Assembly (NCBI RefSeq): GCF_027942865.1
Contig: NC_134509.1
Location: forward strand, 24,548,697-24,612,696
Direction: 5' to 3'
Source: Odontesthes bonariensis
Lineage: Eukaryota > Chordata > Actinopteri > Atheriniformes > Atherinopsidae
Length of the DNA: 64,000 nt
The notes beneath the pieces were generated by a model. The model was given only the letters and a program-made list of their open reading frames with translations. It was not told the DNA's origin and did not search any database. The translations under genes and the position numbers were made by a program. Positions 41,345-53,600 of this stretch are shown here, piece by piece; positions within the stretch are counted from its first letter, which is position 1; each line of letters begins with the position of its first letter.

Positions 41345-41673
41345 CACAAAGACAATTAAATGGCACATATATTTTCAAGAGTTCAAAAAGGAGCAACGCC
41401 ACTGTTCATAGTTTAATTCTGCTGTACAGTAAAAACAAAAACAAACACATTAATGCCCATTTCTTCCAAGGCAAGGTTTAAAAGTCAACATTTTAGGGCT
41501 CAAACTAAAAGAAAGGTGTTGGCAAAGTGTTGCTTCAGAGAGCAGACATGTTTGGTAGAGACAATCTTCATATTCTGTTCACTTCCTTTTTTGTTGTCTT
41601 GGTAATTTCGCTCTTTTCAGATGAAACGCTGTTAAGAGGTTTGATGAGGTCTCACTTTGAGGCGGCTCAGCCA
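39981..41673. other. Intergenic npb-gnav1
   Basis: Contains a possible npb AATAAA near 40596 and the CA microsatellite. The two genes converge here. No other gene recognised. Confidence 0.4.
41272..41348. repeat. CA dinucleotide microsatellite
   Basis: About 77 bases of AC repeats with one G interruption near 41338. Confidence 0.98.
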
Positions 41674-44600
41674 TTACAGGAGCGATACGGCCTCCAGGTT
41701 CTCTTTGATTATTGTGTCCATAACCACTTGGAAGACGACCTGGATGTTGGAAGTGTCGGTTGCTGTGGTGAAGTGGTGGTAGATGAGTTTGCTGGGTGTG
41801 TTGTTGACCGAGACGAAGGTGGCCGCTATGAAGCGGGCGGCCGAATCCACATCGCAGTCTGCACCTGGAAGAGAGGCCACAGGTTAGAGATCAGTCAAGT
41901 TTAATTTATACAACAGAAAAAGTCACCTCAGGGAGAAGTGAAGCCCAACAATCCCCTTTGAAAAAAATCATCTGGTTGTGTGAGTACTGACTTGCATGTG
42001 TGTTATGGAGGCAATCAAACCCAGAAATATAAGAATAAACTTGGAATGAGGTTGATCTGCAATACATCAGCTGTCACATCATCCAAACTGTCAGCTACAA
42101 CAGCAACAGGAGGCACGTCATATCATCCTCAGTCAAGTGTAACAACTGAACACCAGTTTATTCCACCAACTAAGAAACATTCAGATCAAGTACAGATTAA
42201 CACTAAAATGCAGATCAAGTATCACAATGAAAGTGCTTGCTGTGCAGTAAAATAACGCCCATATTAGAAATATCAAAGATATCATTAATTCATCACTGCT
42301 GCATCAGTGTGTAAGCATCGTTTCTAAGATTCAAGGTTTAAGACGTTTTATTGTCATTACAGACTACGATGTACACGAAAACTAACAAAATCAAGAACTC
42401 AAGTTCTAGAAAGCTGCAAAAAAACAATAACAATCTAAAATTTAAGGACGACGAAGAAGAATGTGGAGGAATTGGTGTCAATAGCAGGGTTTTCATGACT
42501 GTTTTAGATGTCTAGTTCAAAGGTTTAAATGAGAAAAAGGTGAATGGAAATGGTAAAAATCCATAAAAGTCACATTAATGTGCAAATAAATTTAGAAAAT
42601 CACTTGAAGTGGGTTGTGCCCACTTGGGATACGAGGACATGGAAACAACCTTTTTCTAATCGGATCAGATCAGGCAAAGATTAAGATCACATGACTCACC
42701 CGCCGTTTCCGGTCTGAGCTACCAAATAATAAACTGATGCTGAAAGTCATTTCTCAAGACGTTCACAGCAGAATTTGTTGTATTTTCCTCCCAAAGGTTT
42801 GTTTCTGGTCAGGACAACTACTTGTTCTACTGTGGCGGTGGCAGTATCGGCTGCAAGCAGCATAACATTATCTATGCCGCCACTCTTTGGTGACACTACA
42901 CAGACTAATTTACTTGCTTCAAACCATGTGAATGTGTCTGATTTTTTAATGGCAACTTTCCAAAAGATTGCTTCAGATTTGCTTCAATAATGAAGATAAA
43001 GCCCATAAAGTTGCTTATAATGAGCAGATCGAGTGACTTTATGAGCTCTTTCTTCATGTGCAGCAGAGTGGACGTGTTTACTTGTGATTTAGAACATAAT
43101 AACTGTAAAATAGTTAGCAGATTATCTTTTATCGCTCTGGTTAACGGCTTTGTTCTGTAACTGACTGCAGTCTTTCTCACTTCCTTGAACATAGATGTTA
43201 CTCTGCAGCACAAAAGCAAATGGGCCAACTTCAAAATTCTGTATTTGCACATTTACAAAGGGGTAAGCACTCAGTGTTTCTTTAGACACAGGATCATTTG
43301 AACAGTTACCTTTTGTAAACAGTTAGTTTCAAGTACAGAAAATATCTGCAATGACTAATATATCGTTTTACATGGTTTTCCTACTTAAATATGAACAAAC
43401 AAGCATCCAGTTATCAAAACAACAAATGCAGCTTAAAAAGAAACATCAAAGAGATCCATTCTTAATCAGACCCCGAATTAAACTCGAAGTCCTTTGTGCA
43501 CCTAAGTGGTGACTGGTTGTAATATTTGTAAAGTACAAACTGTAGGATGCCTGGTAAACATTTGAAGGTCTGATTTTAGTCCAGTTCAAAGACATCAACC
43601 CTTTAGAAGAATTTGAAAACACTCCTCAAGAGACAAACTTTACATAGATGAGAGTCAAGAGTAGACATTTTAATGGGGAAAACATTAGTGAAACATGAGT
43701 TTTTAGAGGGGAGGGATCTTTAAATGAAACCATTTAGTGCAAATTAGACAAAACAACAAAAGGATCCTTGGGCTTCTTCAACTGCATAATTAATAAGTTA
43801 ATCATTGTTTTTTAATCGTGGATTGTATCTACAGCTGTGGGATAAATGTGTTTAATCAAAAGTGTCTGAATTGCAATAAAGTGGGACAAAATGGAAATGC
43901 TAAATTGTTCTTTCGTAAAAAAAAACAGTAAATGTGCTTTTCACCTCTGGCGTTTCTTTCCACAACTGTTTAAGCAGGGAAGTTGAAACAGAATGGTTCT
44001 ACCATCACAGCTGCAAATCCGACTGCGAATATGATGATGAGTCCAATATATCTTTCTGTGGTTTTGCTCAGAGTCAAATGGACGCTTGCTCTGCTGGCTG
44101 ACCCCAATCCAAGTGTGTTAGCGATTCTAATTGAAATTTGCATGAGAGCAGAGGACACACGGCCCCTGATATATGGGAGGTGATACACTGAGCAGACATA
44201 AATATTCCCAAACTAACAGCATGTGGGAGACAAACAGCTTATCAGCAGTCTGTTTTTGGTTTGTAAAGCTCCTACTTTTGAGATTATGCTGAGTTTTCCA
44301 ATCTGAAAAAATACACAGCTTAATATCAGCCATGTTGCCCTGTGTCTCTGCATGCGCAGTGGCTACCGAACAGATCCTGGCAGCGTCCATCAGGAGTTGC
44401 CTTAGACTTACTGCTAGGCATCATTTTGGCAAAGATTTAAAAAAAATGGTAAGTGCTTGTGTTTTTCTAGGCTTTTAACTCATTTTTACCGTCTTGTGGT
44501 TGATATTTTGGGATTTGACCAGCAGCAGGATGTTGTGCTACTGTGCATTCAGAGAAAATTGTGATAAAGCAAACACCTGTCTGGTGCAAAAGTGATGTGG

Positions 44601-47600
44601 TGTTGAAATCTCTAATTTTAGCTTTAACTTGAAATACTGCAAATATCTTGAGGTTTGAGATGTTTTAGATGGAGGAAATTTGCTCTTCTAATAAACTGAC
44701 TGGTCATCGGTACTTTACACAAGCCCACTTATAAAACATATGCCATATCAGGTTTTTTTTAATGGGCTAAAAGACTAAACCTGAGTCAGATAGATGCGCA
44801 ACATCATGGCTGAGCATTTTAGTCAGGGGATTCACCAACAATAGTCTATTAAACAGATCAGACCATCAGGTTTTCCTATATAGCTCAAATCGCTCGGAAG
44901 AACTGATCAATAATATTAATGACTCAGTTCAGATCCCCTGCACTAAAGGAGTTTTTAGGACAGTCAGTCTTGAATCCTCACATTTGGACTCAGGGCTTCT
45001 AACACCTCTGAGGAGGGAGAAAGAAGAAGAAAAGATTTTGTAGGAACTTCTGTGTCACTTTGATATGGAATCTATTAAATTATTCACAGACCTAAAATAG
45101 ACACCTATTCTTCTGATCTTTGCTAGTATGGCTGTGGAAAAGTGAGTGCTGATGTAAATGACACTTCTCTGAGGAAGTAGGTCAGAAATGTGAGTAAAAA
45201 ATGACTCAATAAAACTTCTCTCCGTCCTGTTACAGCCTTTTTAGAGGCGATGGCAGTGAAAATAAAGAGATAAAAAAAACTAACACAGGGAAACATCAGG
45301 CCTGCCTTTTCGGCCACCAAAAGAACAACTGCTTTTGGGTTTATTCAACCAAATAATTCATGGATTAAAAAGAGGCTTCCTGAATTTTTCAAACTTTTAA
45401 GTATGGAATGAAAAAAACAAGTAATTCTTGAAAAAATTTGCAAACTCATTTGTTTGCAGTTATAAAGAGCATTCCTATATGGCTTCATTATGCATCTTAT
45501 GGCGCTTTTCCACTAGCTCGGCACGGCTCGATACGGCTCGGCACGGCTCGGTTTGGTTGTGTTTCCATTACAAACGAGTATACTTCGTGCCTCCTCGCCG
45601 TGGGCGGGGTTGTCGTAACACGGCTGCGCGTGTTTCTGCTCACCCTGTGGCTTTTTGTCGCACAGAAGGCAAGAGAAGAGAGCCAGAGAAGACTCCTGGC
45701 CGCCAGTCAAAACAGTATTGAAAAGTACCGGAGAGTTTTGTTATGAGCTTCAAAAAGATGACGTTTGGAGGTAAGCTAACGGTTGCTAACGCTAGCTTTT
45801 ATTATCCGCGTTATGACGCTTTCAGTGACGACACTCATCGCCCAATCAGTGGAAGGCAGTCGGCTGACGTCACGTTTTAGTAACGCTTCGGCCCGCTTGG
45901 AACCAGGGCTGAGGTGATACGGAAAATCGTCCCGGTTGCAGGTACGGCGTGCTAGTGGAAACATGCAATAGCGCGCCGAGCCGAGCCGAAGCGAGCTAGT
46001 GGAAAAGCGCCATTAGATTCCCTGAGACGAAAAATCAAGAAGACTTTATTGCTGAACTGAATAAGCAAAGAATCTTGTGGAAACATAGATCACTGTCATG
46101 AGTCCTACCTTTAAACTGAGGCAAATATAATCGCAGGTGTCGTCCAGTGTGCAAAATCTTGTCTTGAAAAAGGTCTATCTTGTTCATGAATAAAATCTGC
46201 AACAACAAACACAAAAAAAACAGCTGAAAGCACAAGAAACTTAAAGGTTCCTCTACAAAGACTCTGCACAAACTACCAATGACAGCTATATTTATTGTTA
46301 CTTGGAGAGACTCAAATAAAAAGCAAAAATCGGTAGCTGTATTGACACATGCACGAGGTGATGATGGTGGATCAATAACTTTACGCATCAACGTGCAATC
46401 AATCCCACATGAAAGAGCTCAACAAGCTCGACGACCGCTTCCATAAATCTGTCTTTGGGCGTTTTCTGCCTCAGCCTCATGGGTACTTCTGGTTTTGCAC
46501 TCGACCAATTAAAACTACGACTCTGTTCTCTCTTCTCTGTCTGATCACGAAACCAAACACCAAAAGCCCCTGATGATAACGAGGGAAGAGTTAATTGAGG
46601 TGGTTACAAATTTTCCTCCCACATAAAAAAGGTATCATTAAACACTTGTTTAATGAGCCTGTTTGGCATGTAAATGTGCACGCCCACACACAACCCTACA
46701 CATAAACACGTCACACGCCGGCATTTTAATTGCTCATTTGGCTCTAGTGAAGCTTTAAATACGTTTTTTTTATGGTTAAATAAAGAAACAAAGAAACAAA
46801 GAAGATAGCTTTATTTAGAACTGAAACTTTGTTGGTGAGAAATTTACACAAAAATATGCAAAATTGTGTCTGTGATGCTACTTGTCATGATCAAACACCA
46901 CAAAACACTTGAGATTTCATTTATTAACCCTAAATCGGCCTTCTTTAGGATACAGATTGGAGTTCTCTTTCTGCACAGCTCATGAACGGCGTTCATGGCG
47001 AAAGGTTTCTGGAAAACACAACAGAGTATCTTAAGTGGGCTTCAGATGGAAGTAAAATGAATAAGCTCATTACACGGCAGTTTTAATGCGATTATTTACC
47101 GGAAACAGTAATGGAAAAACGAAGAAAGGGGAAAATGTCACCTCACCAAGGATCAATCTAATCATAAATGGTTGTTTGAGTACGAGTTACAGAGGACTCG
47201 GACACAAAGGACTGAGGATAAGATCCGTGTGTGGAAACAACATTTATCAAACACATCAGTGTTATTCCTGTCCCATGGAGCCTTAAAGAACAAATTTACA
47301 TCTACAAAGAGATTTGACTAGAGTAATTCTGGTGCTCCCCCCACCTAAACTTTAGGTGGACCCCATAGTCTTCACCTTATTCTTTTCTATTTAACTTTCC
47401 CTTCACTCTGCACACTTCAGTCCTTTTCATCAACAGAAATACTCCAATTACTCCACAGCTGTTGGGCGCATCGGTTACTGACAGGAGGAGGATGACTGCA
47501 GGGAACTGCTCGGCTGCTTTGTGGCAGTCATTGCTGCTTGATGCTTGCGGATTTTTTGGAGGACCCAGAATAAGCCAAACCCCATTTCCATCTCCTCATT

Positions 47601-50600
47601 TGGATGAGGAGTTGAAGCTGGTGCGGTACCACAGATTCCTGTGAGTTCACCTGGACAACAGACTGAACTGGAAATGTAACACTAAGGATGTCTACAACAA
47701 AAGGTCGAGCAGACCCTACGTCTTGAGTAAGCTTAGGTTCTTTAATATCTGCAGCAAGGTGCTGCGTATATTCTGTAAGTCTATATTATCGAGTGAAATC
47801 TGCAGCAGCATCAGAGCCAGAGACTCAAAGACACCTGAATCAACTGATAAAGAAGGCTGGCTCTGTGCTGGTGACTGCCGTGAAGCCCAACAGAGCTGAT
47901 AGTGAAAAGAAGAATGCTGCAAAAGTTGCTCAACGTGATGGAAAATGCTAAAAATCCTGCGTTGTTATTTCTTTTTTTAAAATGTACCCTTTCTTTTTCT
48001 AAATAATAAACTGTAACAAATGAATTTCTCTTTGGGATCATTAAAGGGCTTGTCAGTTTCAATTTAACTGAAACATAAAACAAAGCGTGAGTGAGTGGCG
48101 TTTTGATAAATTACTTTTGGTCTGAGCAAAGACACATAAAAAACTAACTCAGCGAGGCAGCAGTAGATCCCAGTCCTCCATTTCCTCCCATCTCGGAGTC
48201 AGGTTCCTTTGAGCAGAACAATAACCAGCAACCAGGAGTGCAGAAGCTATCTTGCTTTATGAAGCTGTAAGAATGGTGTTGCTTATCGTTTGCCAGAAAT
48301 TACACAAAAGGTGATAGCTCATGCTCAAACCTCACTGGTTTACACAACTAGGGGCTTGAATAGAGGGGTGTCCAGCTGAGTCATTGTCCTGCATCTTGTA
48401 GATAATTTACAGTTGCTTTCGCACATGGATGCCAGAACCTAAAGTTTTTCAGCAGACTTTTCCCCAGAGCATCACGCCATCATCACTTTTCTCGTGGTGC
48501 TTCCTTCTGCTCTCTCCTCCCAAGATAAATGAGGCTCACACATTAAGCTGTCCACATCATCTCAAAGGGAAAGCAATTAATCGGACCAGGCCGCACTCTT
48601 CCATTGCTTCATAGTCCAGGCGGTTGTGAACAGGGGTCAGCGCGGGCGATCTTTTTGGTTTGCCATCTGGAATTCACTGTGCGTTCCGGCTCCTAATATA
48701 GCAATCATTGAAGTTTTCAGCTGTTTCTGTTGCAGCAGCTCTTGTGTTAACTTTGATCAAATAAGCCAGCCTTCACAGACTGTCCCTGCCTAGACCAGTT
48801 TATATAGATACTAACCTGCATGCAGGTATACCTAAAAAAAAAAAAACCTGCATCTTTGCTCTGATATTCTGACTCTATCATCAATCAATCACATTCTGAT
48901 CTTTTATTTTGTGACTCAGATCTTTCCTTTTGCCAATTTCTTGCTGCTTCCAACTACCAACTTCAAAACTCGATTGTTTGTCCGCTGCCTTATATTTTCC
49001 TCCCCACTGAGAGGTGCCACTGTGACAATGTATTTGTTGTTATTAACTTCACTTGTTAAAAAAAACAATGCACGTTCTTAGCTGCTAGCACCCATATACG
49101 ACAAGCAAAGTAGAAATGCAACTATTTTATGAACAAAGAGTGAGAGTTTTAAAGGCCTACAGAAAGCTGACACTACACCCAATACATAAGGATAATACAT
49201 ACACAGAGGAACAATAATGATCATTGGACTCTACACCAAAACATTTCATAAACGCATGAAATTTGCGATTTTGAATTTGCCGCTTGGAAATCCTTCCTGG
49301 AATTCCAGACTGGGGGCGGGGCTTCCGTGTGACGTCACAGGTGCCATGGGTTTTCCTGGCTGCCGCTATTGGTATGCTTGTTGAGTGGTGAAGGCAATAA
49401 AACGTTGGGTTCAGTGCAGTTTTTATTGCGAGTAGATGTACGAATTGCTGTGGGTGCGTGCGTTGCCCTCAGCACCAGCAGCTCCCTGCGGTGCGGACAC
49501 TCAGGGGGAATCCACCTGGCGGAGAGCGGACATACCGCGGGATGGTTGCCCTGAAATCAGCGATCATCAAGAGCTCTTGATGCTCGCTCTGCCGAGATTT
49601 CCACTCTCCACCTGAGTGTCCGCACCGCAGGGAGCTGAACACGGCGGGATGGCTCCGGCTGATTTCACCAGAGAGGAGGCAGACGAACAGGGAGGCACAG
49701 ACACAAGACCGCAGGTCTCTCTGCTTCCTCTGTCCCCGGTGGTGTGAGCTGCTGTTGCTGAGGGCAACACACGCACTTCGTACATCTACTCGCAATAAAA
49801 ATTGCACTGAACCCAACGTTTTATATTTCCAAGCGACGTCCCCCGGCAGTGGCGGCACACATCGAAATTTGCCGTGAAGAAGCTGACCAGGTCTGGCAAA
49901 CTGCTTGCCTGGCTGACGCGTCCACATCTCGATGAGATGGTGGTCTGGGAACTAGGTGTGCATTTTCTCGTATTTGAGGCGTGGTTTACGAATGCCTAGA
50001 GCCGTTTATTGGGCGCTACGAATGTCTATCAAATGACGTCAGGTTCTTCCCATGCTGCTTTGCGCGCGATTCATAGCCAATTGTATCACTAGCCCCTTTC
50101 ACACTGCCGAATAACCCGCGTTTAATTCGCGAATTTAGCGTGTCCGCTGTTGCGTTCACACTGCCGACCCGGGCTGCCGCGTCAACTCGACTCGCCTTTC
50201 GACCCGCGTCGGACCCTAGTCTTTTTGCCGAGCCGAGTTTGATGTGAACACAATCGACGCGGGTCGGACGTGGGCGTGACGTGAGGAGTTTAAAAGACAG
50301 AATGGACAGCTGATTCAGAACAACAGCGACAGGTGAGGACAAGTTTTACTCTGTTTTAGCCTACATCAAGTTCGAGACATTTTTTAATATGGCCAACTGG
50401 GGAGACAAGGAGGTCCGCGAGCTCCTCAGCCCCCGAGCAGAGGACGTTATTTACCGCCACATGTTGGGGACGGTGAAAGATGGACCTCTGCTGGAAGGGC
50501 TGGCGAGAAAGATGGGAGAGCGCGGTTTCCCACGCAGCAAGACGCACCGTAAAGTAGCATCTCCATGAACTGCATATACAATTGCATAAACGAGTTCTCA

Positions 50601-53600
50601 AGGTGTCCCGCCATCGTTTGTTTGAAAATTTTGATGCAGACAGGTGTATTTAACCCTACCTCCGACGCATGGCTTGTGCCAACGTCATTGCACACGCACA
50701 GCATTTTATGTGTTTCGTGTGACGCTCTGCCACTAGGCAACGCCCCCTGAACTCGGCTTCAGGCGACACGGGTCACCCTGACACGCCAAGCGTTCACATT
50801 GCTCGACGCGGGTCGAAGGTGCAATTTGGACCCGCTAAGGTAGCGGGTCGCAGTGTGAAAGGGGCTACTTATACCAGATGACGACAGAAATTCGACGAGG
50901 AAGAAGAAAAAAATGGAAAATAAAAGTAAACTTGCGCTCTAAGCTACTTAAATTGACAACAAAGTAGGCCTATATGCTATATTCTACATGAATTTTTATG
51001 TTGTAGAGTTGTGAATTTATTTTAATAATGGATAATGGTTGTTCCAGCAGCTGGCACTCGCGACGTCACGCAACTGTCGTTCGAGTTTGCCAAATTCGAG
51101 TCAAATGTGGTGATAGTTTATTGGGCCTAATCAGGACTATCCAGGGGCCTAAAATTATTTTAAAATCATAAAAAAAATCCATGGTATATAAGGAATCGAT
51201 CTGCTATTTCAGTTTTGTGCAAAAAAAAAAAAATCACCTTTCTGTAGGCCTTTAAGCCCCAGAGAGCTGCTGCTGTGTAGGTCAGTGCACACAGCAGCAG
51301 ACACACACAGATCGACATTATTATGCAGTTTACAACCCATTTCTCATTCCTCCAGAATAAAAAGGCCTTATAAACGAGCAAATGTACGACTAAAACATAT
51401 TAAACAATATCTCTTTCCAAATTGTGCTCTTGTGATTTTTCAGAACATTTGTTTGCAAACAACCAAGTGGAAACAATTCAATGAAACAACTTAAATTCAA
51501 ATTATACGCATCTGTCCTCCTGAGGTTGGGTAGGCAATACATTTCTCACCATGGATGTGCTGCGGAAGAAGACATTATTGCAGATGGAGGAGAAAAGCTT
51601 CATGCTCTCCTGAAGACGGTTCTGCAGGGAGAAGACAACAACCGTTTAACAGCTGCAGAGGAACACACAAGGCAGAAGCTTAGTCATTCTGAGGACCAAA
51701 CACATTATATATTCCTATTTGGATGACAACACTCTTAGATGGAGAGCCAACAAAACAAGTCACAATGTTCTCCAAATAAAAATCAAAGTCTCCCGAGTCT
51801 TCCATCTGTCATCAGTGTTCCGAGTTCTGAGACTAAGTTAACATCTTCATACAAATACATAAGAATCTTTTATACCTCACATGCAGCAGCCAGAAGTTGA
51901 AAACATATTTTTTCGGTAGAATCAAATCTCATCTTTCCTTCGAGGCCACAAACTGCAGACTGCCACTTTTGTGTCTGTGCTGGATTGCGGTAAGATCATT
52001 TATATGCATGTATCTTGCATATAAGTATGTCTTCCAAAAACAGTGTGGGGAGTTATTGTCTTCACTCCAAAAGTTTTCTCCTTTTAACTGTGCCCAGATC
52101 CCTGTAATTCACAGGTCTCAAAATATGTTGCCCATACTCTTGACATTAGCTCCAAAAACTTTGGTTTAGGGAGTTCAGGTCTCACTAAACTTACCGCTTT
52201 CATACAAGAACTGCTTCCCATTAATCTGCTGGGAGCTGAATGTCTCAGTAGCCTTTTTAATATATCAATTGCATCTACTATCAGCCCAAAAAAGATGTCC
52301 TCATCAACCTGCTGCTGTTCCTCTTTGGTAAATCACACAAGCCAGAGAGAGGAGGGGTCTCAGCCCCGCATCAGTGTGTGCTTACAGAGCGTGTTTTGCT
52401 TCTCTTAGCACCACCTATGTCTCCTCTGTACTGTAACACAAGACATCGATGCCCAACAAAGGCAGATCAGTCCCAGGCTAATAGGAATAGGTGAAAAAGC
52501 CTTGTGTCACGTCAGAATGAGCCTCCTGTGTGGCTTCTTACGGTATCCTCAGGTGAAGTAAAAGATCACATTTTTCTTGAGTGGACTACAACGACACTGC
52601 ATATGTTGTGCTATCATACCCATATGAGTATAAAACTGACTTAAAATGTCAAAAAGCAGTATTTTCAGCTGCTTCCATCCTCCACCACTATGCGCTTATT
52701 TTCTAGAGTTTTTGGTATTCTTTCATGGTTGCATGTGTATATTACTGGAAGTTTGTTGTGTGTGCACACTCGTCAGAGTGATCTAGTATAACTTGGCGGT
52801 ACCATGGAGGGGTCTTCCACCAGAGTCATGTCGTATCCACTGAGCGACACCACAAACAGCACCGCTCTGACATCCTCGAAACACCCGATCCACTTCCTTC
52901 GCTCAGTTCTCTGGCCTCCGACGTCATACATCCTACAAAAACAAAGAGAGATGAGACTGTTTGACCAAGAAAATAGATGAAAGAAACATAGTTCAGAGAA
53001 AAAGAGACAGCAGCACAGACACAGAGACGAGCACTGACTTTCCGCTGTTTGTGGACACGTATACACAAGTTAACTTTCCACAAAAAGTATGAATCATGAT
53101 GGGTTTTTTTGTCTTATTTTGCCAGCTGTGAAACACAAAGACTCCCAACGCTGACATATTATCACGTCACCACTTCAACTTGCTATCAAACAGCTGCTTT
53201 TTTACACTATCAGCACAAACCAAACATTATAATTTAATTGGAATCAGGGTAATCACCATCTGAAGTCCAATATTCATTCGACCTTTGGGTCTGTTTTGGT
53301 TGCCATGAGCTGAGGGAAAACTCTGTGGGTTCATCGACCACAACTACCAACACTCACAAGGGTGGTGAGAACCAAAACACTAGTAGAGCTAAGGGGATTT
53401 GCTTTTACTTTTATAATCATCATATCATTTTCATTGGTTAACATTTGCTGTTTATTCCACAATCTTTTACGATGCATGTGCAGTCACTTAATCCAGTGTT
53501 AACAAGAAACTTTAAAAGAAAATTCTAAAGAATCTCCTGTAAAAGAAAAAAAACCCAACCCTGTAATGATGATGATGTGTATGAATATGATGTTTCATTA

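Larger units (their letters stand above)
49153..51251. mobile_element. 2.1-kb composite TTAA-flanked element
   Basis: TTAA at 49149-49152 and 51252-51255. Short inverted ends AGGCCTACAGAAAG and CTTTCTGTAGGCCT. Inside are a hairpin region (49396-49823) and a nested Harbinger-like element (50091-50866). Near 50965-51030 the sequence TATGCTATATTCTACATG and TTTTTATGTTGTAGAGTTG also occurs in the TTAA element at 32932-33592, so the two are related. Confidence 0.7.

Noticed and set aside
41124-41411. Frames with long Cys-Val or His-Thr runs
   Set aside because: Read-through of the CA microsatellite.
45428-45746. Overlapping frames of about 100 codons
   Set aside because: They lie largely within the Harbinger-like MITE ends and show no domain.
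49469-49927. 152-codon minus-strand frame
   Set aside because: Runs across both arms of an inverted repeat inside a TTAA element; repeated peptide pieces reflect the mirrored DNA, not a gene.
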